This document shows positions 1 through 7,188 of a stretch of DNA of 20,948 nt, piece after piece. The DNA comes from JALYUM01 sp036688685. GTDB lineage: Bacteria; Pseudomonadota; Gammaproteobacteria; Burkholderiales; Burkholderiaceae_D. The position numbers and the translations under genes are program-made. The notes beneath the pieces are model-generated. The model worked only from the letters and a program-made list of their open reading frames with translations. It searched no databases and was not told the origin of the DNA. The DNA lies in the NCBI RefSeq assembly GCF_036688685.1, contig NZ_JAQQPS010000041.1, positions 1 to 20,948 on the forward strand. Reading direction: 5' to 3'. The stretch's first letter is position 1. Each line of letters begins with the position of its first letter.

Positions 1-80
1 CGCGTTAAGTCCTTGAATGTAAACGTGTTTTCATGCCGGCCGGACGACGGTGCGGACTTGTGTATAACGAGGTGCGCTAA

Positions 81-179
81 GGGTCGTTTCCGGCCTGTCA
101 CGGCGCCTGCTGCCTTTTCGACCTGGCACCTGCTATGCTGGCTCCACCGGCCGGATTCGGCCATAAGCGGTCATTCGCC
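81..179. repeat. Palindromic intergenic repeat, copy A (long form)
   Basis: The segment begins GGGTCGTTTCCGGCCTG and ends CGGCCGGATTCGGCC then ATAAGCGGTC. The two arms are related to those of copies at 592, 7095 and 20335 and to half copies at 6531 and 17512. The arms are GC-rich and partly complementary, so the unit could fold as a hairpin. It ends about 28 nt before the start codon of the next gene. Confidence 0.6.
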
Positions 180-207
180 CAACGAAAATCTACGAGGAAG
201 AAGTTGC

Positions 208-573
208 ATGTCCTACGACCCTCTCTCAGAAGTCATTGACGAACCGCTCACAGTCGATGCACGCGTGTTAGAACAATTACGAGAATATCGACTAGCGTCG
301 AAGCTGCCCCATTTACCAGGTATCGACGTGACCGAGGAGCGTGACCGACTTCGGGAAAATCTTGATAACCTTGTAGACCGACTGCTATGCGGAGTCGAGC
401 AAAACCCCACGAAACGTTTGGTGCTTGCGCAATTTCAACCTTCGCTCAAAGCTGTAGAGGGGGAAGACACTGAGGGCCGTGATCACTTCGGTATGGAGAT
501 CGAATCGATCATGGACATTCTCGGGATCGACAGTTCTAATGGCCTTCTCAATCATTACCTCGGCGGCATGTGA
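208..573 (+). CDS. Small DUF4844-like protein
   Basis: A 121-residue, acidic, soluble protein with no signal peptide or membrane segment. The ATG at 208 is chosen because GAGGAAG lies 7-8 nt upstream; the open frame extends further 5', but that part lies in a palindromic repeat and looks non-coding. The C-terminal half carries NPTKRLVLAQF, then EDTEGRDHFG, then IMDILGIDSSNGLLNHYLGG. This order (NPTK, then an acidic DTE-R stretch, then MDILGI-SS-GLLN) matches my recollection of the DUF4844 family, whose function is unknown. Such small orphan proteins are often immunity-like or accessory, but nothing here shows a partner. It stands alone between two palindromic repeats. Confidence 0.7.
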   Translation: MSYDPLSEVIDEPLTVDARVLEQLREYRLASKLPHLPGIDVTEERDRLRENLDNLVDRLLCGVEQNPTKRLVLAQFQPSLKAVEGEDTEGRDHFGMEIESIMDILGIDSSNGLLNHYLGGM

Positions 574-591
574 AGCCCGACGCGGGTGGCT

Positions 592-696
592 ACTTTGGGG
601 CGAATCCGGCCTGTCGACGTCTCCGCTGGCTTTTCGTCCTGGCAACCGCTAAGCTTGGCCAACCGGCCGTTTTCGGCCAAAAGCGGACCTTCACCG
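592..696. repeat. Palindromic intergenic repeat, copy B (long form), bounded by IS5 remnant
   Basis: The left arm has TTTGGGGCGAATCCGGCCTG and the right arm ACCGGCCGTTTTCGGCC then AAAAGCGGAC. It follows the DUF4844-like gene directly. An IS5-type end (GGGTCTGTCTG) starts at 700 right after CTA, suggesting the insertion sequence landed in the outer edge of this repeat. Confidence 0.6.
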
Positions 697-699
697 CTA

Positions 700-959
700 G
701 GGTCTGTCTGACTGACTGAACCAAATTTTGTTCGATTCGTCAGACGGCGATGAGCCGAACCGATCTAACTGAACAACAGTGGCGACAGCTGGAACCGCAT
801 TTGCCGCCTAATCCACGCCATGGCCACGCCTACATCGGGCACAGACATGTGATCAACAGGATCCTTTGGCGGCTGAGAACGGGTGCGCCATGGCGCGACA
901 TTCCTCCACGCTACGGGCCATGGCAAACCTGTTACGACAGGTTCATACGTTGGTCACGC
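700..959 (+). mobile_element. IS5-family remnant, left end only
   Basis: The remnant starts with GGGTCTGTCTGACTGACTG just after a CTA trinucleotide, consistent with the TA-type target of some IS5-family groups. It carries the transposase start and stops where the IS3-family element begins at 960. No matching right end was found on the far side of that IS3 element, so the rest of this IS is deleted. Confidence 0.6.
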
Positions 960-962
960 TGA
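750..962 (+). pseudogene. IS5-family transposase, N-terminal fragment
   Basis: Seventy codons starting MSRTDLTEQQWRQLEPHLPP and continuing through RILWRLRTGAPWRDIPPRYG then PWQTCYDRFIRW. This is the classic N-terminal DUF4096-type domain of IS5-family transposases of the IS427/IS1031 style. The frame stops at 962, at the inverted repeat of the invading IS3 element, so the whole catalytic DDE domain is missing. The start is preceded by a short leader including the IS end. It is non-functional as a transposase. Confidence 0.8.
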
Positions 963-1811
963 ATCTCCACGAGTTTGCTAGACACTCGACAGCCGTTGGA
1001 ATACTGCTTTTCGTACTCGACTGGCGACAAGTCATTGCTGAAGCTGTGCCGGCGCTTCGGATTGTAAAACATCTCGATGTAATCAAAGACGTCCTGTTTT
1101 GCGTCTTCCCTTGTCCCGTAAGTCTTGCGCCGAATTCGCTCACGCTTCAACAGCTGGAAGAAGCTCTCAGCGACGGCGTTGTCGTGACAATTTCCACGCC
1201 TGCTCATGCTCTGTTGCAGATTATGTTCGTCCAGGAAATCGCGCCAGTCATAGCTGCTGAACTGGCTGGCCTGATCGGAGTGCACCATCACCGTATTGCT
1301 GGGGCTGGCGACGCCAGACAGCCATCAGGAGTGCGTTCATTGCCAGCTCACGGTCGATGCGTGAACTCATTGACCACCCGACCACCTGGCGCGAGAACAG
1401 ATCGAGTACGACGGCTTAATAAAGCCAGCCCTCGTACGTTCGGATGTACGTAATATCGGTGACCCAAACGCGATTTGGCTCTTGCACATCAAACTGGCGC
1501 TGCAGATGATTAGGAGCCACCAGCGACGGCGCACCGCCGCGTTTGTACTTGCGTTTGGCATAGCCCGTCTGAGAGCGAATCCCAGCGCAGCGCATCAGGC
1601 GATGAACCCGGTTGATGCCGCATTGTTCGCCAAGCTCGCGCAGATCGCCACAGACTTTGCGATAGCCGTACACGCTGCCACTTTCCAGCCAGGATTCCTT
1701 GATGGGTACCAGCAGGCGCTTGTCTTCCTTGGCTCGCTTACTTTCCGGGTTCAGACGCCGTGCATAAAAACCGCTGGGATGAACCTCGAGCACTTTACAC
1801 AGCCGTCGCAC
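932..1811 (-). pseudogene. IS3-family transposase OrfB, disrupted by stop and frameshift
   Basis: The N-terminal part (1416-1811) reads MRRLCKVLEVHPSGFYARR and includes the HTH_21-type region and the first catalytic Asp in VWVTDITYIRT. It then hits a TAA at 1416-1418, where relatives have a leucine codon (EGWLY-stop-AVVLDLFSRQVVGW). The frame continues to about 1295, where a one-base shift is needed to reach MMVHSDQASQF (second Asp) and GNCHDNAVAESFF (catalytic Glu). So all three DDE residues survive in the DNA, but two lesions block a full protein. The last frame runs through the inverted repeat to 932. It is an rve-domain integrase normally made as an OrfAB fusion. Confidence 0.85.
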
Positions 1812-2188
1812 TGGAAATTGGTCCTGTAACTCGACAATTAAGGTGTACCTTACCCGGACGTCTTGGTAAAGTACACCGCGGCCTTTTTCAAGATGTCACG
1901 CTCCTCCGTGACGCGCTTAAGCTCGGCTTTCAAGCGCCGCATTTCGTCTGACTGCGCTTCGACTGCCTTGCGTTCTACCTCTGGCACGCCGTACCGCTTG
2001 GTCCAGGCGTACAGGCTGTGGATGCTTACTCCAAGCCGCTCCGCTACCTCGCTGACTGGGTGGCCGCGCTGTGCCACCTGCTTGACTGCGGCAATCTCGA
2101 ATTCCTCTGTGTAACGATTTCCACTCATACCATCTCCTAATGCCCGTAATTATGGCTCAGGAGTGTCTACGGTAGTCGTGGCGATTCA
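960..2188 (-). mobile_element. IS3-family insertion sequence (decayed), minus orientation
   Basis: The terminal inverted repeats are TGAATCTCCACGAG then TTTGCTAGACACTC at 960-987 and the complement of GAGTGTCTACGGTAG then TCGTGGCGATTCA at 2161-2188. They match at about 20 of 28 positions. The 1229-bp length and two minus-strand ORFs fit IS3. No target duplication is seen: the left flank ends ACGC and the right flank begins TGAC. The IS5 transposase does not continue on the right, so flanking DNA was lost after or during insertion. The second ORF is broken, so the element cannot move by itself. Confidence 0.85.
1850..2128 (-). CDS. IS3-family transposase OrfA
   Basis: A 92-residue protein starting MSGNRYTEEFEIAAVKQVAQ with a helix-turn-helix (residues about 20-48, VSEVAERLGVSIHSLYAWTK). 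A leucine-zipper-like coiled coil follows (about 55-84, DEMRRLKAELKRVTEERDIL) and ends at KKAAVYF, the usual place of the -1 frameshift into OrfB. This is the DNA-binding partner of the IS3 transposase. The ORF is intact, but its OrfB partner is a pseudogene. A free OrfA of this type often acts as a repressor of transposition; here that is inference. Confidence 0.85.
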   Translation of the reverse strand: MSGNRYTEEFEIAAVKQVAQRGHPVSEVAERLGVSIHSLYAWTKRYGVPEVERKAVEAQSDEMRRLKAELKRVTEERDILKKAAVYFTKTSG

Positions 2189-2261
2189 TGACAACTTTCG
2201 CCAGATTGAGCTTTCAACCCATGGCAGTGCCGATGTGCCAGTCACGAAGCACCATGGCTCA

Positions 2262-2312
2262 AATTTAACCCGGGTATTATTGACACGGTAATTTAACCCG
2301 GGTATTATTGAC
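2262..2312 (+). repeat. Two 23-bp direct repeats forming a promoter/operator
   Basis: Identical 23-bp copies lie at 2262-2284 and 2290-2312, with start points 28 bp apart and a 5-bp spacer. Each begins AATTTA, contains the 8-bp palindrome ACCCGGGT, and ends TATTATTGAC. The pair covers the promoter of the downstream operon, which suggests an operator read by a dimeric regulator, plausibly the MarR-like protein of the same operon. Confidence 0.85.
2280..2308 (+). promoter_or_regulatory. Sigma-70-like promoter inside the direct repeats
   Basis: TTGACA at 2280-2285, a 17-bp spacer and TATTAT at 2303-2308 give a near-consensus promoter. The -35 box comes from the end of repeat 1 and the -10 box from repeat 2, with one ACCCGGGT palindrome in the spacer. 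Transcription would begin near 2315, so the TTG start at 2308 would lie outside the mRNA; GTG at 2338 is the first usable in-frame start. Confidence 0.7.
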
Positions 2313-2337
2313 TCATCCAATTCAGCCAAATCTCACC

Positions 2338-2976
2338 GTGATTGATGCCGCTACGCCTTCCTACACCAGCTTCAGTGGCCACAATCGAATCGCATCTGGC
2401 AGCTTGACGGTCAATGCATTGGCCGTGAAACACGCTCTGGCATCCGGCGTACCCAGTCCGCTGCTGACCTTCTGCGACCAGACTGGCCAAGTTGTCGAAA
2501 TTGACATTCGAGGAAGCGATGCCGAGATGTTGGCACGCCTGCCTCCAGAGGGGTGCCAGCTTCAAGGAAACGGATCGGCACTGATCGATTCCGGGGAATC
2601 TGGTGAGCCACGTGGCCGTGGCCGGCCAAAGCTTGGGGTTGTCGCGCGAGAAGTCACGCTACTGCCGCGTCATTGGGATTGGTTGGCGGCACAGCCAGGC
2701 GGTGCATCGGTGACTTTGCGGAAACTGGTTGATGAGGCACGCCGGGCCAACGCGGACCGAGACCGGCAACGCCGGGCGAGTGAATGTGCGTACCACTTCA
2801 TGTCAGCCATGGCTGGTGATGTGGCTGGCTTTGAAGAGGCCTCGCGTGCGCTGTTCGCAAACAACGCGGCAAAGTTCCGCCAACAGACCGAAGCCTGGCC
2901 GACCGACGTTCGCGATTACGTCAGGTATCTAGCGTATCCGCTGCCGCTGACAGAAGTGCAATCGCTTGCACCGTGA
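2338..2976 (+). CDS. DUF2239 family protein
   Basis: A 212-residue protein from GTG 2338. An upstream in-frame TTG at 2308 would give 222 residues but lies in the -10 box. The N-terminal block SYTSFSGHNRIASGSLTVNALAVK and the following PLLTFCDQTGQVVEIDIRGS are typical of DUF2239. A central basic GRGRPKLGVVAREVTLLPRHW segment resembles the HTH-like part of the family, followed by helices with LRKLVDEARRAN. No catalytic motif is known. No Shine-Dalgarno site is obvious, so the start is uncertain by up to ten residues. It is the first gene of a tight operon with the GIY-YIG protein (26-nt gap) and a MarR-like regulator. Confidence 0.85.
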   Translation: MIDAATPSYTSFSGHNRIASGSLTVNALAVKHALASGVPSPLLTFCDQTGQVVEIDIRGSDAEMLARLPPEGCQLQGNGSALIDSGESGEPRGRGRPKLGVVAREVTLLPRHWDWLAAQPGGASVTLRKLVDEARRANADRDRQRRASECAYHFMSAMAGDVAGFEEASRALFANNAAKFRQQTEAWPTDVRDYVRYLAYPLPLTEVQSLAP

Positions 2977-3002
2977 CTCATTTGAGACAAAGAGGACTGA
3001 TG

Positions 3003-3365
3003 ATGACAGACAGAAAAACGCTGAAACGACAGTATCTGGAGACGAAAACCCGAGCCGGTGTCTATGCGATCCGTAACCAGATCACGGGCCGGGCCTTGGT
3101 TGCAGGAAGCACGAACGTTCAGGGCACACTCAACCGGCATCGTTTTGAACTGCAACATGGACTGCATCGCAATGCGAGGCTTGCGCAGGACTGGGTCGAG
3201 CACGGCGAGACCAACTTTCTCTTCAACGTACTCGACATGCTCAAACCCAGCGAAGACCCAGCGTTCAATGCCGGACGAGAATTGGAAATGCTGGTTAGCT
3301 TGTGGTGCCAGGAAATCCCTTGCCTCGGCGAACTCGGCTACGGCGATCCGAGGAGCCAACCTTGA
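3003..3365 (+). CDS. GIY-YIG-fold nuclease family protein
   Basis: A 120-residue protein. Adjacent ATGs occur at 3000 and 3003; 3003 is favoured because GAGGA (2992-2996) then lies 6 nt upstream. The GIY-YIG core is seen as AGVYAIRNQITGRALVAGS (residues 18-36), where GVY replaces GIY and VAG replaces YIG. A conserved Arg follows in LNRHRFEL and a Glu in AGRELEML (about residue 93), the usual catalytic Arg and Glu positions. Family members cut DNA, but this small standalone type has no proven substrate. Its stop codon overlaps the next start in TGATG, implying translational coupling to the MarR-like gene. Confidence 0.8.
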   Translation: MTDRKTLKRQYLETKTRAGVYAIRNQITGRALVAGSTNVQGTLNRHRFELQHGLHRNARLAQDWVEHGETNFLFNVLDMLKPSEDPAFNAGRELEMLVSLWCQEIPCLGELGYGDPRSQP

Positions 3366-3796
3366 TGAACACGAATCTCGGCTTCTGTTTGGCGCTACAC
3401 CGTGCCCATGCAAGCCTGCAACTCAAGCTTGACGACGAGTTGGGCCTACACCATGGCATCAGTTTCAACGACTTTACGTTACTGAATTTACTCGCGCAAG
3501 CGGACGGTGGTCGGGTAAGTATTCCGGAACTCGTGCGTCCGATGAGTCAGCCTCAATCGGCTGTGCTGCGTCAGTTGATCGTACTCGAGAAGATTGGTCT
3601 CGTAGTGCGCGACGGTGCGAATGGACTTCGTCAGGCCGTGCTTCGCCCGCCCGGTCGTGCGCTGGAAAACGCTGCGCGCGAGACTGCCGATAGCATTTGC
3701 ACCGAAGCTGTCGAGTCAATCGACTCCGCAGTGGTTGCGACAGTTTCCGCAGCACTAGTAACGCTTGCACGCACGTCGATCTTGGCACGCTCATGA
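3365..3796 (+). CDS. MarR-like winged-helix regulator
   Basis: A 143-residue protein starting at the ATG inside TGATG (one base shared with the upstream stop). Residues 34-95 show the MarR wing-helix order: NDFTLLNLLAQADGGRVSIPEL, recognition helix SQPQSAVLRQLIVLEKIGLV, then the wing VRDGANGLRQAVLRPPGRAL. The flanking helices should dimerise. Last gene of the DUF2239/GIY-YIG operon, so it likely controls its own promoter, where two 23-bp direct repeats with ACCCGGGT palindromes sit. No ligand can be inferred. Confidence 0.8.
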   Translation: MNTNLGFCLALHRAHASLQLKLDDELGLHHGISFNDFTLLNLLAQADGGRVSIPELVRPMSQPQSAVLRQLIVLEKIGLVVRDGANGLRQAVLRPPGRALENAARETADSICTEAVESIDSAVVATVSAALVTLARTSILARS

Positions 3797-3943
3797 GCAA
3801 CGCTATAGCGCCGATTTGTTGGGTGCGTTGTCACTTGCACAGCTTGGCGGAGCCTCCATCGTGCTGTAGTGAAGCCGGCTAAACGAAATATCAGAGCGCC
3901 CCCAAAAAGCGCGCGACACCAGAACATTTAAGGACCACACGCC

Positions 3944-4906
3944 GTGCCCAAGACTAAAGCGAACGGAATTGAGATTGAATACGATTGTTTTGGCAATAAC
4001 GATGCGGAAGCTGTGTTGCTGATTTCCGGTCTGGGTACGCAGATGATTCGCTGGAGCGAAACGTTTTGCCGGATATTGGCAGAACATGGATACCGCGTGA
4101 TTCGCTTTGACAATCGCGACGCTGGCCTTTCAACTCACTTCAATAGCGCGTCGATGCCTGATCTCGCTGCAATTGCCGATGCAGTCTCTCGCGGCGAAAC
4201 GCCCAATGTGCCTTATACGCTCTTCGATATGGCGAACGACGCTGTAGGACTTCTCGATTCGTTGAGGATCAAACGAGCGCACGTGGTTGGGAGATCAATG
4301 GGCGGCATGATTGCACAACTGTTGGCCAGCGAGCATGCTGAACGCGTTCTATCTCTGGTTTCCATTATGTCGAGCACTGGCAATCGTGATCTGCCGCAGG
4401 CCAGACCAGAAGTGATGGCGGCGATGACATCGCCCGCGCCACATCCCTTGAAAGACGAACAGGGCTATATCGCACATTGCGTTGCCCTTTCTCAAGTGAT
4501 AGCCGGGCGAGGCTATCCGTTTGACGAATCCGCTCAACGAGATCAAGCGTTAGCCGAAGTCAAACGAACATACAACCCAAGCGGTTTTTGGCGGCAAATC
4601 GCCGCCATCGCAGCAACCGGTGACTTAAGATCACGACTAGCCAACATAAGTGCTCCGACGCTTGTGTTGCATGGGTCAGACGACCCACTAGTTCCCCCGG
4701 AAGCTGGGAAGGACACGGCGGCCAATATTAGAGGAGCCGAACTACTCATCGTCGAGGGAATGGGCCACGATTTTCCACCATCGCTGTTTGGGTTTGTGGC
4801 CGGAGTCATCGCAGATAACATAGACCGCGCGCGCCAGACCCTTTACCGGCATATTGGCCCTGACGGCGCGCTGCACCAAGACGGTCAGAAGCTACTGGGA
4901 TGCTGA
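3944..4906 (+). CDS. Alpha/beta-fold hydrolase
   Basis: A 320-residue cytoplasmic protein starting at GTG 3944, with AAGGA 9-14 nt upstream. Fold markers in order are: strand and oxyanion region LLISGLGTQM (residues 25-34), DNRDAGLS (56-63), nucleophile elbow GRSMGG with Ser118, acid HGSDDPLVP with Asp247, and EGMGHDFP with His275. The layout matches the pimeloyl-ACP esterase/aclacinomycin methylesterase-like branch of hydrolases (an established resemblance; the substrate is unknown). No signal peptide. The C-terminal 20-25 residues after the fold are unconserved-looking. It stands alone, 147 bp after the MarR-like gene and 241 bp before the lipoprotein pair. Confidence 0.9.
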   Translation: MPKTKANGIEIEYDCFGNNDAEAVLLISGLGTQMIRWSETFCRILAEHGYRVIRFDNRDAGLSTHFNSASMPDLAAIADAVSRGETPNVPYTLFDMANDAVGLLDSLRIKRAHVVGRSMGGMIAQLLASEHAERVLSLVSIMSSTGNRDLPQARPEVMAAMTSPAPHPLKDEQGYIAHCVALSQVIAGRGYPFDESAQRDQALAEVKRTYNPSGFWRQIAAIAATGDLRSRLANISAPTLVLHGSDDPLVPPEAGKDTAANIRGAELLIVEGMGHDFPPSLFGFVAGVIADNIDRARQTLYRHIGPDGALHQDGQKLLGC

Positions 4907-5147
4907 GAAAACCGGGGACTCTGAAATTTTCGTGGGTTAGGGCGTACAACCCCAAAAAGCGAAATGCTGTCAAATTGTAACTTCGCCCATACTGAGGTTG
5001 TGCGCAAGAACACTAGAATATGTAGCGCATCGCACATTCGGTGGCTTCCGCACCCCCGGTAGTGGGTTTTTAGCGGTCACCTTGAGCTAACAGTCATCAT
5101 GCTCCGGCGTTTATTGATTAACAATTTTTAAATTAACACCAATTCAC

Positions 5148-5360
5148 ATGCGCATCTCCGTCCTCTTTACTGCCCTGGCTTTGGCAACAGCTTTATCGGC
5201 CTGTAGCACCGCCAACATTTATGACTCACTGCAAGACCAAGCACGCGATCGTTGCAGCGCGATGAGCGACCCTGACCGCAGCACTTGCATGAACAGTTCC
5301 TCGACCAGCTATGACGATTACAAGAAGCAGCGCGACCAAGCCACTGGCAAGCGCGACTAA
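5148..5360 (+). CDS. Small predicted lipoprotein
   Basis: A 70-residue protein with a signal peptide MRISVLFTALALATALSAC and a lipobox LSAC (Cys19), so the mature 52-residue chain should be lipid-anchored. The mature part has two further cysteines (CSAMSDPDRSTCMNSSS), which could form a disulfide, and a charged tail. I do not recognise a named family. The upstream 240 bp has no ORF and ends in an AT-rich stretch (5110-5140) suitable for a promoter. Its stop lies 6 nt before the beta-lactamase-fold gene, so the two are likely co-transcribed. Confidence 0.75.
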   Translation: MRISVLFTALALATALSACSTANIYDSLQDQARDRCSAMSDPDRSTCMNSSSTSYDDYKKQRDQATGKRD

Positions 5361-5366
5361 AGGCAT

Positions 5367-6506
5367 ATGAAGATTTTCCGCCCGCGACGCATGGCGCCCG
5401 CGCGCTGCGCTCTGATCATCGGCATGACGCTGCTCGGCGCCTGTGCTACGTCACAGGCCGCCGCCGATGCACTGCCAGCCAATGCGCAGGACGACGGCGC
5501 GGCCGAACGCGTGCGCGCCATCGACGCCATGCTGCAGCGCTATCTCAAGCCCGGCGTACCGGGTGCGGTGGTATTGGTAACCGACCATGGCAGGCCGTTG
5601 TTCCGCAAAGCCTACGGCCTCGCCAAGGTCGGCGAAAACGTCGCGCTCGATCCCGGAATGAGCTTGCGTGTCGGCTCCATCACCAAGCAATTTACGGCAG
5701 CGGCAATCATGCTGCTGGCGGAGCAGAAGAAGCTCGCGCTATCCGACAACGTCGGGCAATACCTGCCGGCTTTCGCCGGGACGGTCGGCGCGGTGACCAT
5801 CGAGCATTTGCTCACGCACACCTCCGGCATCCGGAATTACACCGAGCTGCCGCAATTCGTCGAACGAATGAAATCAGATATAAGCGTGGACGATGGCATC
5901 GCCTTCTTCAAAGACGCCAAACCTGAATTTGCACAAGGTGAGCGCTTTGCATACAGTAATTCCAACTACTTCCTGCTGGGCGCCATCATCGAGCGCGTGT
6001 CCGGCATGCCATACGCGGACTTTATGGCCCGCAACGTCTTCGAGCCGCTGCAACTGACGCATACCCGTATCGAAACCGGCAACGCTCCTCCTGCCGACGT
6101 CATCGGCTACACACAGGAACGCCGCAAGTTGACCGTGTCGCCGGATTACAGCATGCGCTGGCCTTACGCGGCAGGCGCGTTACGCACAAGTGTCGATGAT
6201 CTAGCACTGTGGGACCAGGCTATCGTTCACGGCAAGTTGCTGAAACCCGAATCCTGGCAGCGGATGACCACTAGTTACCGGTTGCACGGCATACGCGTTA
6301 CAGGCTATGGCTACGGCTTTTTCATCCGCAGCATACGGGGCAAAGCTGCGATTGAGCACGGTGGCGATATCGGCGGCTTCAGCGCCGACATAATGCACTT
6401 CCCGCAGCAGGAAATTTTTATCGCCGTGCTGGCGAACAATGACGCTGGCGATCCTGCTCCGGACGAGCTGGCGGCGAAGATCGCGGCCCTCGTCTTGCCA
6501 CGCTGA
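5367..6506 (+). CDS. Serine hydrolase, class C beta-lactamase fold, lipoprotein
   Basis: A 379-residue protein. The N-terminus has a signal segment with lipobox LGAC (Cys26), so it should be exported and lipid-anchored. Catalytic motifs of the beta-lactamase/DD-peptidase fold are SITK (Ser104, Lys107), YSN (Tyr196, Asn198) and HGG (331-333, in place of KTG). EHLLTHTSGI (146-155) is a further family hallmark. HGG rather than KTG favours an esterase/peptidase-type member over a true AmpC beta-lactamase; the substrate is not determined. The start overlaps AAAGG from the end of the preceding lipoprotein gene, consistent with a two-gene operon. Confidence 0.92.
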   Translation: MKIFRPRRMAPARCALIIGMTLLGACATSQAAADALPANAQDDGAAERVRAIDAMLQRYLKPGVPGAVVLVTDHGRPLFRKAYGLAKVGENVALDPGMSLRVGSITKQFTAAAIMLLAEQKKLALSDNVGQYLPAFAGTVGAVTIEHLLTHTSGIRNYTELPQFVERMKSDISVDDGIAFFKDAKPEFAQGERFAYSNSNYFLLGAIIERVSGMPYADFMARNVFEPLQLTHTRIETGNAPPADVIGYTQERRKLTVSPDYSMRWPYAAGALRTSVDDLALWDQAIVHGKLLKPESWQRMTTSYRLHGIRVTGYGYGFFIRSIRGKAAIEHGGDIGGFSADIMHFPQQEIFIAVLANNDAGDPAPDELAAKIAALVLPR

Positions 6507-6530
6507 ACTAGGTCATCATGGACGCTTGTA

Positions 6531-6566
6531 CGTCCCCTTCGGGTCGAACCCGGCCTGACAGCGACT
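6531..6566. repeat. Palindromic intergenic repeat, left half only (copy C)
   Basis: CGTCCCCTTCGGGTCGAACC then CGGCCTGACAGCGACT matches the left arm of the repeat at 20320-20390 (CTTTGGGTCG then AAACCGGCCTGACAACGA). No right arm follows, so it is a half copy. It sits just behind the serine hydrolase gene. Confidence 0.5.
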
Positions 6567-6616
6567 AACAGATTTCAGTCATGAGAAGACATTTGAAATA
6601 GTACAAAGGATGTTGC

Positions 6617-7072
6617 ATGCTAATTGAATCGGTTTTCTACCTTGTAGCCCCTCGCGGCAGGCCACCTTACGGTCAGTTTGCCGATCACCTTTGGGGATCG
6701 AAAGCGAATATCGATTCAGACGGCAACAGTCGCACGCCCGACGACACACAGTGGATAGAACTTTCCCTCGTTCTTCGAGGCAGTGAAGGTGAGGCGGAAA
6801 TCCATATAGACCCTGTTGCAGGGTCCCCTCTCATTCTAAAAATCAGGTCTCCCAATGCAGGTTTATCCGAGCGAACAGCGATATTTCTAAGCGACCAAAC
6901 GGCTGGCTCTATCGAGCCGAGTTTGTCCGGCGGGCAGAGTTGGTCAGCTTCGGGTCCAGGCTGTGTAAAAACGTTAAGAAAGTCTGAGAGCAAAAAAATC
7001 GGCCGCTCAGAACGGCCGCTATGCGATTTTTTCGGGATCGGGAAGGGTCATCCTAACGATGGAAATTTCTAG
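6617..7072 (+). CDS. Orphan hypothetical protein; 3' end reads through a hairpin
   Basis: A 151-codon ORF with AAAGGA about 6 nt before the ATG. The first ~100 residues look like a genuine soluble domain (MLIESVFYLVAPRGRPPYGQ, then IDSDGNSRTPDDTQWIELSL, then EAEIHIDPVAGSPLILKIRS). No family is recognised; the size and beta-rich look resemble small immunity-type proteins, which is a guess. The last ~35 residues are encoded across a terminator-like hairpin (6992-7032), which is unusual inside a gene. The natural 3' end may therefore be lost and the tail be fortuitous translation. Confidence 0.5.
   Translation: MLIESVFYLVAPRGRPPYGQFADHLWGSKANIDSDGNSRTPDDTQWIELSLVLRGSEGEAEIHIDPVAGSPLILKIRSPNAGLSERTAIFLSDQTAGSIEPSLSGGQSWSASGPGCVKTLRKSESKKIGRSERPLCDFFGIGKGHPNDGNF
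6992..7032. terminator. Bidirectional terminator-like hairpin
   Basis: CGGCCG at 7000-7005 pairs with CGGCCG at 7013-7018 around a 7-nt loop. It is flanked by seven A (6992-6998) on the left and six T (7027-7032) on the right. On the minus strand the stem is followed at once by ATTTTTTT, a canonical intrinsic terminator. On the plus strand the T-run begins after 8 further bases. Confidence 0.65.
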
Positions 7073-7094
7073 TTTTTGCGTTTTTACGCAGCCT

Positions 7095-7188
7095 GGGTCG
7101 GATGCAGCCTGTCGCCGCTGCCGCTGAATTTCCGGTCTGACGAGCTGTTATGCTGGGCTCTACGGCCGGGTTCGGCGAAGAGCTGCCA
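7095..7188. repeat. Palindromic intergenic repeat, copy D (diverged long form)
   Basis: The segment starts GGGTCGGATGCAGCCTGTCG and ends ACGGCCGGGTTCGGC. Its middle part CTGTTATGCTGGGCTCTACG is close to the same region of copy A (CTGCTATGCTGGCTCCACCG). The right end runs into the start of the next small gene. Confidence 0.55.

Noticed and set aside
866..1453. Plus-strand ORF of 195 codons
   Set aside because: It lies opposite the IS3 OrfB pseudogene and runs across the IS5/IS3 joint; the sequence has no family look. It is a shadow frame.
957..2192. Target-site duplication of the first IS3 element
   Set aside because: Flanks ACGC and TGAC do not match, so no duplication is claimed.
2262..2312. 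CRISPR-like repeat pair
   Set aside because: Only two copies with a 5-bp spacer; position and content fit a promoter/operator.
2916..3413. Minus-strand 165-codon ORF
   Set aside because: It is antisense to the GIY-YIG gene, whose motifs and ribosome binding site are convincing.
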